DNA of 20,377 nt from Bacteroidales bacterium UBA1184 (GTDB lineage: Bacteria; Bacteroidota; Bacteroidia; Bacteroidales; ML635J-15). The notes beneath the pieces were generated by a model. The model saw only the letters and a program-made list of their open reading frames with translations, was not told where the DNA came from and did no database searches. Of this stretch, positions 11,201-18,000 are shown in pieces. Positions within the stretch are counted from its first letter, which is position 1. Every line of letters starts with the position of its first letter. The DNA lies in the NCBI GenBank assembly GCA_002310235.1, contig DBYO01000013.1:80786-101162 (forward strand), given 5' to 3'. The position numbers were made by a program, and so were the translations under genes.

Positions 11201-13670
11201 TTCTGGTGGTTTTGGTGATATTTCATATTCGTGGGATGATGGTAATGTCAGCACATATACATCTGCCGAAACTGTTAGTTTGACCTCTGGCCCGCATTCT
11301 ATATCGGTTTCCGATGGAAATGATTGCGAATATTCGCAGTCGATAATTATTCCTAGCGGAAATAGTATGAGTGTTGCCGTTACATCGAATAATAGAGCTA
11401 ATTGCAATGGGGCGGCTACTGGTAGTTTTGCTATTGAAATGACTAACGGAACTTCGCCGTATTCGATAACATGGAATTCGGGTGCTTTGTCTGAAAATAC
11501 TGATTCTCACACCTTCAGAAACTTGTATTCTGGAAATTACCGCGTTACTGTTAGCGATGCAAATGGTTGTTCCGCTACGACTTCGGTATTTGTTGATCAG
11601 CCAGAGACCCTTGTTGCTAGTGCTTCGGATGCGCAAATTCTTTGCAATGGAGGTTCGGCCGTAGTAACGATTTCCGCACTTGGAGGAACAGGACAGTATC
11701 AGAATACAGGAACATATACCTTATCGGCTGGCGATTACGAATATACGGTGATAGATGCAAATGGCTGTCAGTCGGTTGTAAATGTTCATCTTGTTAATCC
11801 TCCTGCGCTGTCGGTTACGGCTTCTACTGTTGACGCTCAGTGCAATGGAGGAAACGGTAGTGCTCATTTGCAAATTTCTGGTGGTACAGGTTCGTACAAT
11901 GTCGTATGGCAAGACAATACAACAGGGGTTGACAATACTCACTTGCCAGTGAATACAAACTTTGGATATACTGTTACCGATGCAAATGGATGTCCTATGC
12001 AAGGAACAGTGTATGTAACTCAACCCGATGGACTAGAACTCGTACTTTCTTCCGAGCCGGTTTCTTGTCATGGATTGTCTGACGGTGGCGTTACAATTAC
12101 GACATTGACAGGTGGAACACAACCTTATACATATTCATGGAACAATGCTTCTCACGCAAATTCTTTGTCGGGAGTTTCTGCTGGAAATTATACGCTTACA
12201 GTTTCCGATTTCCATGGTTGTTCAATAGTGGCGACAGCCTCGGTGTCTCAACCTCAAACCTTGTCGGCAAGAGCGACATCTACAAATATCGTATGTGGCG
12301 TTAATGTCGGCTCTTTGTCGGTAATTGCGTCAGGTGGAACGGCTCCGTATTCCTATGCATGGTCGAACGGCGGTCAGTCGGAATTGCAAAACGGAGTTAC
12401 TGGTGGAACATATTCGGTGACTGTTTCGGATGCAAACTTATGTACGGCAACATCATCGGCAAGTATTGTCGTCAATGGAAGCCTTGCTGTTTCTATTAAT
12501 GAGACTTCTTCGATTTCGTGTTTTGGCATGTCGGATGCATCTTTGACGGTTGATGTGCAGAATGCACAGCAGCCTGCAATTTATATGTGGGATAACGGAG
12601 TGGCTAGTACAACGCTTAATGGATTGTCTGCCGGTTCGTATTCGGTTACAGTAAGCGATGCATGGGGTTGTGTCGGTGTTGCAAGTCATCAGATTAATTC
12701 CCCGTCTGAGATTATTGTTGCTTCGCAACTTGTGGAACCTCGTTGTTATAATTCTGCAAATGGTACTATATCATTGCAGGTCGAAGGTGGCAGACCTCCG
12801 TATTCGTATTTGTGGACAACAGGCAGTATCGGTTCTAGTTTGTCAAATGTGCTTCCTGGTTCGTATGGCGTAGTGATTTCCGATTATGCTGGTTGTACAG
12901 TACGCAGGAGTTATGTTTTGAATGCACCTTCGATGATTGAGATTGAGGCCGATGTTACCGACGCTAGTTGCTACGGACAAGCAAACGGAACCATAGAGGT
13001 TTCTGCAGATGGTGGCGTGGGACCGTATTTATTCGGTATAGATGGTAAAAATTCGTCGATGATTGAAGATGGACTCTTCGAGAATATTGCAGCTGGATTG
13101 TACAATGTTGTTGCTAGCGATGCCAATGGATGTACTGCTGATGTTCAGATTTCGGTTTCTCAGCCCGAAAAAATACAGATGGATGTTGTGGTTACCGAAC
13201 CTACCTGCCAGGATAGAAACGATGGTATGATAGAAATTTTTGCTACTGGCGGAGCTTTGCCTTATGTATATGCACTCGATTCCAATGTTGCCGATTCTTC
13301 TAGGTTCGAAAACCTTAGTCCTGGTATGTACAGCGTAGCTGTTACCGATGCAAATGGATGTTTCATCGTGGAGCGTGGATTTGTCGTTCCTGTCAATTGG
13401 ACAAAATGTATTGAAATTCCCAATGTATTCACTCCCAATGGCGACGGCGTGAACGACGAATGGATAATAGAGCATATTTATTTGTTCCCAGAAGCACATA
13501 TATACGTGTTCAACCGTTGGGGTCAGTTGATGTACAAGGGACGAGGCAACGAAGCTCCATGGGACGGACGTTTCAGAGGTCATTTTGTTCCAGCTGGTGT
13601 TTATACCTACATTGTCGAACTTGACGAAGATATGGAAGCATACGAAGGCGTAGTAACTGTATTGTATTAA
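5208..13670 (+). CDS. Giant SprB-repeat surface adhesin-like protein with class B T9SS sorting domain
   Basis: Predicted T9SS-exported surface protein of up to 2820 residues. Order: repeat-encoded leader (1-49); signal peptide (about 46-76, core LLILLFLLPLG, cleavage likely VWG/Q77); N-terminal beta-rich region (78-270); FN3 (272-361); Ig/PKD-like segment; a stretch resembling DUF1566/Lcl_C folds with GWYLPSFDELQAAY (about 485-605); PKD-like modules; one SprB repeat (about 848-922); an unrecognised domain (924-1115); a putative Ig domain (1123-1198); a beta-sandwich segment (1204-1351); eighteen tandem SprB-type repeats (about 1353-2733); and a gliding-motility-type C-terminal domain (2735-2820) with IPNVFTPNGDGVNDEW and VFNRWGQLMY. 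Possible starts are 5208 (TAATG coupling), 5232 (preceded by AGGAG) and 5343 (cleanest signal peptide); 5208 is kept here, but the mature protein is unaffected. SprB is the Flavobacterium gliding adhesin; adhesion is inferred here and gliding is not implied. Confidence 0.93.
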   Translation: MENERRNTMKNMIYINSNSSKIRRIEDLKDLIIRLFEDLNGSKDSMIQRIIHCPLSIVHYSLLILLFLLPLGKVWGQTTVQIGTGTLHNDYNIPWNAYYYNSYTQQLFTSGELSDVGITSGCEIQSISFNYFWSTSTIRPCKLYIGETNVNTLESSFVNLNDLTLVYDNNAATFSSDWNPTISFSSSYIYHGGNLVIAVLMNNQYNNNSGTNFTQYNYNYRFNEHAATKMGRVYYNDNYNITFTSGMPYVNGSAVPGTSWSYRNNIKLTYKPACTTLDAPILTATPVVGGVNLSWSAVSNATSYTVEWGTTSACSNGSQNVTGTSTAISFTSGTRYFRVKANGNGSTYCDSEYSTVQSATPLSSALSLSAGTVACSGSGTTLTATATGFSSPRYSWSASPSEGSGLPSSHTNLTTNTITVTPTEGGNYTYTCEVTENGDGNTYSLGQTVYVNSSTGELAASGMACAVIARTSNMITVFNSESAGGDMYEGATPDLSRDWSDGESNTDYLMGIATNGNTNRVYSFTASRSLGWYLPSFDELQAAYNAANDAGVSFPTAVVNSSPYITSTYVEPADGYRFKTMNLQTGAVTQSAGGPYCKAKKFIVSSAQTESITISVPQTPTVTISPTVVTGCGSYEITPTINTHCGEATYEWSRNGTALGIYTENYTATTSGTYTITVTSSSYKQYDKIVQNGIAAIVVVAPTATTDGKAVPLGTDGIGSNASAGDIAYNAAANLQRAIVVNGGEGYTGNRRGFVIPSGGCTATASVEVTIVDMVTPTFNPANYCVGATASFPAISVTNPVDGSELTGSWSPSEISTSSVGTGTYTFNVDDGQCANDGTLSVSVTNCCNISITNIEYSDPTCYGVNDGTMTVTVDGGTAPYTYHWSNGETTTTNSTTAQLADLGAGAYSVTVSDNNGCQSGGVRETTNECFRITDILYNSCDFTAEGYNEMLTLLIGPNDLDADNMNIYWPTSGVSFTGFCENQTIVDGINASITGGGHVIAPVNGVLPANSEVLIVTSTRFEYTHFDFSGLDHDVYILFQCNNSIETGHFGNSTVSTRNFSISFSSPSCSDAVSYRPPTDENGNAVHYNADGTVEYYNNGCQAPVFFDEITLTAPEAITLSYPSISGYENVEIAQVSPTTSCSGTATYSASGLPDGLSINTLTGVISGTPTAQVSGNISVTISCGGCDVTSNVAYNFGDEPTLDGCVIEEDFSELTAGGNTATNGNNGPSGTELTQNYISDFPTTSKAYAAGGAVKLGSGSAIGYIQTSALDLSVPFYVEFDVKGWSSVEGNIIVTISGGETQTVSYTATLNDNFETKHIDFNAATTSSTVRIATSAKRAFIDNVRVCYPSSCTMTANARQTSGTCEGNIGIVAEATNGTGELSYSWDNGAGTAAQYNNAVSGTTYNVIVTDEAGCTANASVTPVQTGLPVITPSFSPIVCNGGTTSVVLSVSGGTGAPYTYQWEGNTSTTNTISGVTAGTYNVTVRDASCSATSSIIVSEPETITFTVSSTPQVCNTLGTATVSNVNGGNGGYTYAWSNSASDASVNVQSGNYNVTVRDVEGCSATATVSVGSTPTAVSFNAVASNPNCSDGTGSIAVTNIVGTANYTIAWTGGSQEGVSNDNYTITGLGTGDYIVTVTDVNGCSATKSGLSVEIPAEITYSVSQEEQVCSTPGTITLENVAGGNGGYSYVWHNSAGEVVGTNSNVLSGVNAGVYNLTVSDANDCEVTDAITLGSSSGSVSFTSVAHDLLCYANGSGRIEVQSITGNSPYSVAWSSASANGSQGNITASQFEITNLPEGSYTVVVTDADQCSQMATAVVSQPDTLVATASLLAAIKCHGDTFGVTAGASGGYLETGNEYSYHWSNNVNQQSQSDLSEYGPYRVTVSDNNGCEATASVNAVEPDELHITVEAGTILCNGQTTTVTVTGTGGTGSYNGVGEFHNVSANVNAYTYTITDENNCSVSDQILVTEPDAISVTLSNIVAQTCQTLGSVDVAISGGFGDISYSWDDGNVSTYTSAETVSLTSGPHSISVSDGNDCEYSQSIIIPSGNSMSVAVTSNNRANCNGAATGSFAIEMTNGTSPYSITWNSGALSENTDSHTFRNLYSGNYRVTVSDANGCSATTSVFVDQPETLVASASDAQILCNGGSAVVTISALGGTGQYQNTGTYTLSAGDYEYTVIDANGCQSVVNVHLVNPPALSVTASTVDAQCNGGNGSAHLQISGGTGSYNVVWQDNTTGVDNTHLPVNTNFGYTVTDANGCPMQGTVYVTQPDGLELVLSSEPVSCHGLSDGGVTITTLTGGTQPYTYSWNNASHANSLSGVSAGNYTLTVSDFHGCSIVATASVSQPQTLSARATSTNIVCGVNVGSLSVIASGGTAPYSYAWSNGGQSELQNGVTGGTYSVTVSDANLCTATSSASIVVNGSLAVSINETSSISCFGMSDASLTVDVQNAQQPAIYMWDNGVASTTLNGLSAGSYSVTVSDAWGCVGVASHQINSPSEIIVASQLVEPRCYNSANGTISLQVEGGRPPYSYLWTTGSIGSSLSNVLPGSYGVVISDYAGCTVRRSYVLNAPSMIEIEADVTDASCYGQANGTIEVSADGGVGPYLFGIDGKNSSMIEDGLFENIAAGLYNVVASDANGCTADVQISVSQPEKIQMDVVVTEPTCQDRNDGMIEIFATGGALPYVYALDSNVADSSRFENLSPGMYSVAVTDANGCFIVERGFVVPVNWTKCIEIPNVFTPNGDGVNDEWIIEHIYLFPEAHIYVFNRWGQLMYKGRGNEAPWDGRFRGHFVPAGVYTYIVELDEDMEAYEGVVTVLY
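5264..5396 (+). repeat. Short dispersed-type repeats inside the leader of the giant gene
   Basis: Two repeat types lie end to end. From 5264 to about 5354 the sequence is built of TTCGAAGA / TTTGAAGATTTG / TTCAAAGGATT variants. From 5355 to 5396 there are three tandem 14-bp units: ATTATCCATTGTCC at 5355-5368, an identical copy at 5369-5382, and a diverged copy, ATTATTCATTGTTA, at 5383-5396. Because 14 is not a multiple of three, each unit is read in a different frame, giving IIHCP, LSIVH and YSLL. Such repeats are normally intergenic in Bacteroidota (recalled knowledge). Confidence 0.85.
9265..13408 (+). repeat. Array of 18 tandem SprB-type protein repeats
   Basis: Eighteen units of about 66-85 residues follow one another (about 77 on average). 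A typical unit has a Cys near its start (CNGG, CHG or CYG type), a central GGTxPYxYxW motif, then SxGxYxVTVSDANGC, and ends in a P(E/D)x(L/I) linker. Each therefore usually has two cysteines. The units are clearly diverged from one another at DNA level, unlike a recent amplification. A nineteenth unit is separate at about 7750-7975. Confidence 0.88.
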
Positions 13671-13834
13671 AAGGTTGGCAGGGCTTGCAGGCTCAAGGGC
13701 TAACAGTCTGACAGCCTTGCAGTCTTGCAGACAGATAGGCTGGTCTTCCGTTGGACAGGTCTTCTGTTTGCCTGTCAGCCCTTTTTTGCATCTTGTCAGT
13801 AAAATCGTAAATCCAAAATCGTAAATCGTAAATA
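13671..13834. repeat. Intergenic low-complexity repeats (CTTGCAG and AATCGTAAAT types)
   Basis: The intergenic space between the giant gene and the glycosyltransferase gene is mostly short repeats. CTTGCAG occurs at about 13684, 13715 and 13724, interspersed with related ACAG/CAGTC words. AATCGTAAAT occurs at 13803-13812, 13818-13827 and again, overlapping, at 13825-13834. No ORF is supported here. Confidence 0.6.
13738..13787 (+). terminator. Putative rho-independent terminator after the giant gene
   Basis: GACAGG at 13754-13759 can pair with CCTGTC at 13771-13776 around an 11-nt loop, with outer pairing of GGCT (13738-13741) to AGCC (13777-13780), followed by six T at 13782-13787. The stem is interrupted and the loop long, so strength is uncertain. 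The position just after the stop at 13670 supports the call. The preceding 13675-13735 carries degenerate CTTGCAG repeats. Confidence 0.5.
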
Positions 13835-13839
13835 TTTTT

Positions 13840-13847
13840 TATTTTTG
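13840..13847 (+). promoter_or_regulatory. Possible -7 box of the glycosyltransferase promoter
   Basis: TATTTTTG matches the Bacteroidota -7 consensus TAnnTTTG and ends 17 bp before the ATG at 13865. No TTTG is present at the usual -33 distance, so only half of the promoter is supported. Confidence 0.4.
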
Positions 13848-13864
13848 CGCCAAATTATATAATT

Positions 13865-14818
13865 ATGGATATTTCTGTTGTAGTTCCGCTGTATAACGAG
13901 GAGGAATCCTTGCCAGAATTGTGCGAATGGGTAGTACGTGTAATGAACGAGCATTCGTTTACCTACGAAATTCTGTTTGTGAACGATGGTAGTACCGACA
14001 ATTCGTGGAATGTCGTCTGCGACCTGAAGAAGAAGCACGAGCAGGTGCGTGGCATTTCGTTCCGCAGGAACTATGGCAAGTCGGCTGCTTTGCAGGTTGG
14101 TTTTCAGGCATGCAATGGCGATGTGGTCATTACAATGGATGCCGACATGCAGGATAGTCCCGACGAAATCCCCGAACTTTATCGCATGATAAAGGAGGAA
14201 GGTTTCGACCTTGTGTCGGGATGGAAGAAAAAGCGCTACGACAATACCTTTACAAAGAATATCCCCTCGAAAATATACAACGCTACAGCACGCCGAGTTA
14301 CTGGTATCAAGTTGCACGACATGAACTGCGGACTGAAGGCTTATCGCAACAAGGTGGTGAAGAATATTGAGGTTTACGGCGAAATGCACCGCTATATTCC
14401 ATATCTGGCAAAGAATGCTGGTTTCTCGAAGATAGGCGAGAAGGTCGTCGAGCATCGCAAGCGCCAGTATGGTGTGTCTAAGTTCGGTTTGGACAGGTTT
14501 GTACACGGATATTTGGATTTGTTTTCGCTGTATTTCTTGTCGCGTTTCGGCAAGCGCCCGATGCACTTCTTCGGCTTGTGGGGTAGCGTGATGTTCATTA
14601 TCGGTTTCATCGCCATTTGTGTGGTGGGCGGAATTAAGATTGCCGCCTTGTGCAAGCATGTTCCAGCACCGCTAGTTACCGATACCGCATATTTCTACCT
14701 GGCCTTGGTAATGATGATTCTTGGCACGCAGATGTTCCTTTCGGGTTTTGTTGGCGAGATGATAGCCCGCAATTCTGCAACAAGAAACGACTACCAGATA
14801 GAGGAGACGTTGGAATAA
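13865..14818 (+). CDS. GT2 polyprenyl-phosphate glycosyltransferase (DPM1/GtrB-like), membrane-anchored
   Basis: Family 2 glycosyltransferase of 317 residues that probably moves a sugar from a nucleotide-sugar to a polyprenyl-phosphate carrier at the inner face of the cytoplasmic membrane. The GT-A domain opens with ISVVVPLYNEEESL (3-16), then VNDGSTDNS (39-47), the metal-binding DADMQDSP (92-99), and FRRNYGKSAALQVGF (66-80), all typical of the DPM1/GtrB/ArnC-like subgroup. Two hydrophobic helices lie at about 235-260 and 277-300, the usual C-terminal anchor. Start: ATG at 13865, directly after a likely -7 box; residue 1 falls where the family normally begins. The sugar cannot be read from the sequence. 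Its position between two secreted-protein genes suggests envelope or glycoprotein glycosylation, but this is inference from context only. Confidence 0.93.
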   Translation: MDISVVVPLYNEEESLPELCEWVVRVMNEHSFTYEILFVNDGSTDNSWNVVCDLKKKHEQVRGISFRRNYGKSAALQVGFQACNGDVVITMDADMQDSPDEIPELYRMIKEEGFDLVSGWKKKRYDNTFTKNIPSKIYNATARRVTGIKLHDMNCGLKAYRNKVVKNIEVYGEMHRYIPYLAKNAGFSKIGEKVVEHRKRQYGVSKFGLDRFVHGYLDLFSLYFLSRFGKRPMHFFGLWGSVMFIIGFIAICVVGGIKIAALCKHVPAPLVTDTAYFYLALVMMILGTQMFLSGFVGEMIARNSATRNDYQIEETLE

Positions 14819-14841
14819 TTTCCTGATTTGCATCCTGAATA

Positions 14842-14899
14842 TTTGTATATACGCAAATCATTGCGTATTAATCGGCGCAAATCATTGCGCCGCTACAAA
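14842..14899. repeat. Twin-hairpin REP-like element
   Basis: Two perfect hairpins stand side by side: ATACGCAA-ATCA-TTGCGTAT (14849-14868) and CGGCGCAA-ATCA-TTGCGCCG (14873-14892). Both have 8-bp stems and share the 14-nt core CGCAAATCATTGCG. TTTGTA at 14842-14847 and TACAAA at 14894-14899 bracket the pair and could form an outer stem. There is no U-tract, so it is not a standard terminator. It resembles REP/BIME-type elements; no associated transposase lies in the window. Confidence 0.75.
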
Positions 14900-14912
14900 C
14901 CCTTAAACTGGT

Positions 14913-14932
14913 GAACATTCAAATCTTCAAAT
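14913..14932 (-). repeat. Inverted copy of the TTTGAAGATTTGAATG repeat
   Basis: On the minus strand this reads ATTTGAAGATTTGAATGTTC, identical to 5312-5332 except for one extra G there. The matching copy lies in the leader of the giant gene in the opposite orientation. Confidence 0.65.
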
Positions 14933-14971
14933 TCCCTGATTTTTGAATTGTTAAATTCTTGAATTTTTATT

Positions 14972-15000
14972 TTTGTTTATCAATAATAGTATTATTTTTG
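14972..15000 (+). promoter_or_regulatory. Promoter of the LRR surface-protein gene
   Basis: TTTG at 14972-14975, a 17-bp spacer, then TATTTTTG at 14993-15000 fit the Bacteroidota sigma consensus TTTG-N17-23-TAnnTTTG. Transcription would start near 15007, giving a leader of about 14 nt to the ATG at 15021. This argues against the upstream in-frame ATG at 14973, which lies inside the -33 element. Confidence 0.6.
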
Positions 15001-15020
15001 TGCGAAAAATATTGATAAAT

Positions 15021-18000
15021 ATGAGACTAAAATTTGTAGCATTATTGATTTCAATGCTTATGCTTGGTGGGTATGCTAGGGCATACGATTTTTTGGCAGT
15101 TTGCGAAAGCGGACAAACGTTGTATTACAACATTACCTCCAATGTGGAGCCATATTCAGTGGAAGTGACATATGAAAGTAGTAACTATCCATATCATACG
15201 ACATATCCCGAAGGTGACATAGAAATACCAGAAACGGTCAGTTATGATGGGGTTGTATATAATGTTACAAGTATTGCCTATCGTGCATTTGAATTTTGTT
15301 CAGGACTGACATCGTTAATACTGCCAAATTCAATTACATACATTGGTGATTATGCTTTTCATAGTTGCACAGGGCTGACATCTGTATATTATACAGGGAC
15401 TCTTGCGCAATGGTGTGATATTTCGTTTGATGGAAGAACTGCAAATCCTCTTATTTCTGCACACAACCTGTATATTGGCGATACTCTTGTGACTGATTTA
15501 ATAATTCCGTCGTCTATACCTGAGGTTAAATCATATGCATTTGCCGAAGCAACATGTATCACTTCTATTGATGTTTCGGCATCAAGAATAGGTTCCTATG
15601 CTTTTAGTGACTGCAGCAATATAATATCAATAACAATAGGCGATTCGGTTACAAGCATTGAAAATGGCGCATTTAATTATTGTAGAAGTGTGGAAACCCT
15701 CAATTATAATGCTATCAATTGTACCGTTAGTAGAAATTTTGTTTATTCTGGATGTTCTGCCCTAACAAATATAAATATAGGTAACAATGTTATGAACATC
15801 CCTTCATATGCTTTTTATGGATGTAATATATCATCAGTGACTATTCCAAGTCAAATAACAAGTATTGGCGCTCATGCCTTTGACAATTGTAGCAGATTGA
15901 CAACGGTAAATTTCAATGCTACAAATTGTGAAAGTATGGAAACATATATATGGCAAGGGTGTTCTTCTTTGTCAACACTAAATATCGGTGACAATGTAAC
16001 AAGAATTCCAGATTATGCTTTTTACGATTGCAATAGGTTGACAGGAACATTGTTTTTGCCCAATTCAATAACAAGTATAGGTACTCATGCTTTTCAATAT
16101 TGCAATGGGTTGACCGGAGCATTGATATTGCCGAATTCAATAACAAGTATAGATAGTTGTGTTTTTTTAGGTTGTCATGGTCTTACATCGGTAACAATAC
16201 CAAATTCAATTACGAGCATCAACAGTTCTGCATTTTCAAATTGTTCAGGACTGACATCGTTAATACTGCCAAATACTGTTACATACATTGGTAATAGTGC
16301 TTTTCAAAATTGCACAGGGCTGACATCTGTATATTATATAGGGACTCTTGCGCAATGGTGTGATATTTCGTTTGATGGAAATACTGCAAATCCCCTTATT
16401 TTCGCACACAACCTGTATATTGGCGATACTCTTGTGACTGATTTAATTATTCCGTCGTCAATATCGGAGGTTAAATCTTATGCATTTGCAGGAGCAACAT
16501 GTATCACTTCTGTTGATGTTTCAGCATCTATAATAGGTTCCTATGCTTTTAAAAACTGCAGCAATATAACATCAACAACAATAGGGAATTCTGTTACAAG
16601 CATTGAAAAAGGCGCATTTAATGATTGTAGCAGTATGGAAACCCTCAATTATAATGCTATCAATTGTACATTTACTAGAGAGTCTGTATATTCTGGATGT
16701 TCTGCTCTAACAAATATAAATATTGGAAACAATGTAACGAACATTCCATCATATGCTTTTTATGGATGTAAGATAACATCCGTGACTATTCCAAGTCAAA
16801 TAACAAATATTGGCGCTTATGCCTTTGACAATTGTAGCAGATTGACAACCGTAAATTTCAATGCAACAAATTGTGAAAATATGGCGAACTCTATATGGCA
16901 TGATTGTTCTTCTTTGTCAACATTAAATATCGGAGACAATGTAACAAGAATTCCAGATTATGCTTTTTACAATTGCCATAGTTTGACAGAAACATTGCTT
17001 TTGCCAAATTCAATAAGAAGTATAGGTAGTTATGCTTTTTACGATTGCAATGGGTTGACAGGCACATTGCTTTTGCCGAATACAATAACAAGTATAGGTA
17101 GTTATGCTTTTTACGATTGTAGTGGGTTGACAGGAACATTATATATACCTAATTCCATAACAAGCATAGATTATCTTGCATTCGCTGGTTGTACAGGACT
17201 TACTAGCATTGATTTCGATGCAATAAATTGTACAACTATGGGGCGCGTTTTTACGAGCTGCACATCGTTGTCAACAATAAATATTTCTGAAAATGTAATA
17301 AATATTCCAGACTATGCTTTTTACAATTGCAAAAGAATAACTTCGATAATAATACCCAGCTCTGTTTCACGTATAGGCGAAGGCGCTTTTAAGGGCTGTA
17401 GTTCGTTGGACACAGTATATTTCAATGCAACGAGCTGTACCGAAATGGGAAATACCAATAACCCGGTTTTTTCTGGTTGTGACAATTTATATACTTTAAA
17501 CATAGGATCAAATGTGACAAGCATACCTGCTAATGCATTCTATAATTGCACGAAATTAAATTCTCCACAAATTCCTAGTTCTGTGTCGTCTATTGGCGAT
17601 AATGCCTTTTATATGGTGCCTAATATAGTGTATTATGGCATGTCCGAAGGAAGCCCGTGGGGTGCACTGGCTGTTAACGGCTACTGTGATGACGGATTGT
17701 TTTATACCAGTATGGAGAAAGATACTCTTATTTCGGCGTTAAGGACACTTGTTTCTGTTGAAATTCCTAATACGGTCGTTTGTATTTTGCAAAACGCATT
17801 TAATGGTTGTGATGCAATAACGTCTTTGACTATAGGTTCGTCCGTGAAGAAAATTGGTGGTTACGCTTTTTCAAATTGCACCAGTCTTTCCCATGTAAAT
17901 ATTCCAGATTCAGTAAAGGTTATAGGAGAATATGCTTTTAATAGATGCAATGGACTTACATCACTGACGATGGGTTCCTCAGTGAAAAGTATTGGCACTT

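Noticed and set aside
13671..13864. Small RNA or small protein gene
   Set aside because: The interval is largely simple repeats plus a possible terminator; no ORF or conserved RNA fold could be recognised.
13796..14659. A 287-codon minus-strand ORF over the glycosyltransferase gene
   Set aside because: The plus-strand reading is a clear GT2 enzyme with motifs in order; the minus ORF has no family features and starts and ends arbitrarily.
14842..14899. Terminator for the glycosyltransferase gene
   Set aside because: The hairpins have no T tract after them and have shared cores typical of a REP element; a role in termination is not excluded but not shown.
14973..15020. In-frame start at 14973 for the LRR protein
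   Set aside because: This ATG lies in the -33 promoter element; the ATG at 15021 gives a standard signal peptide.
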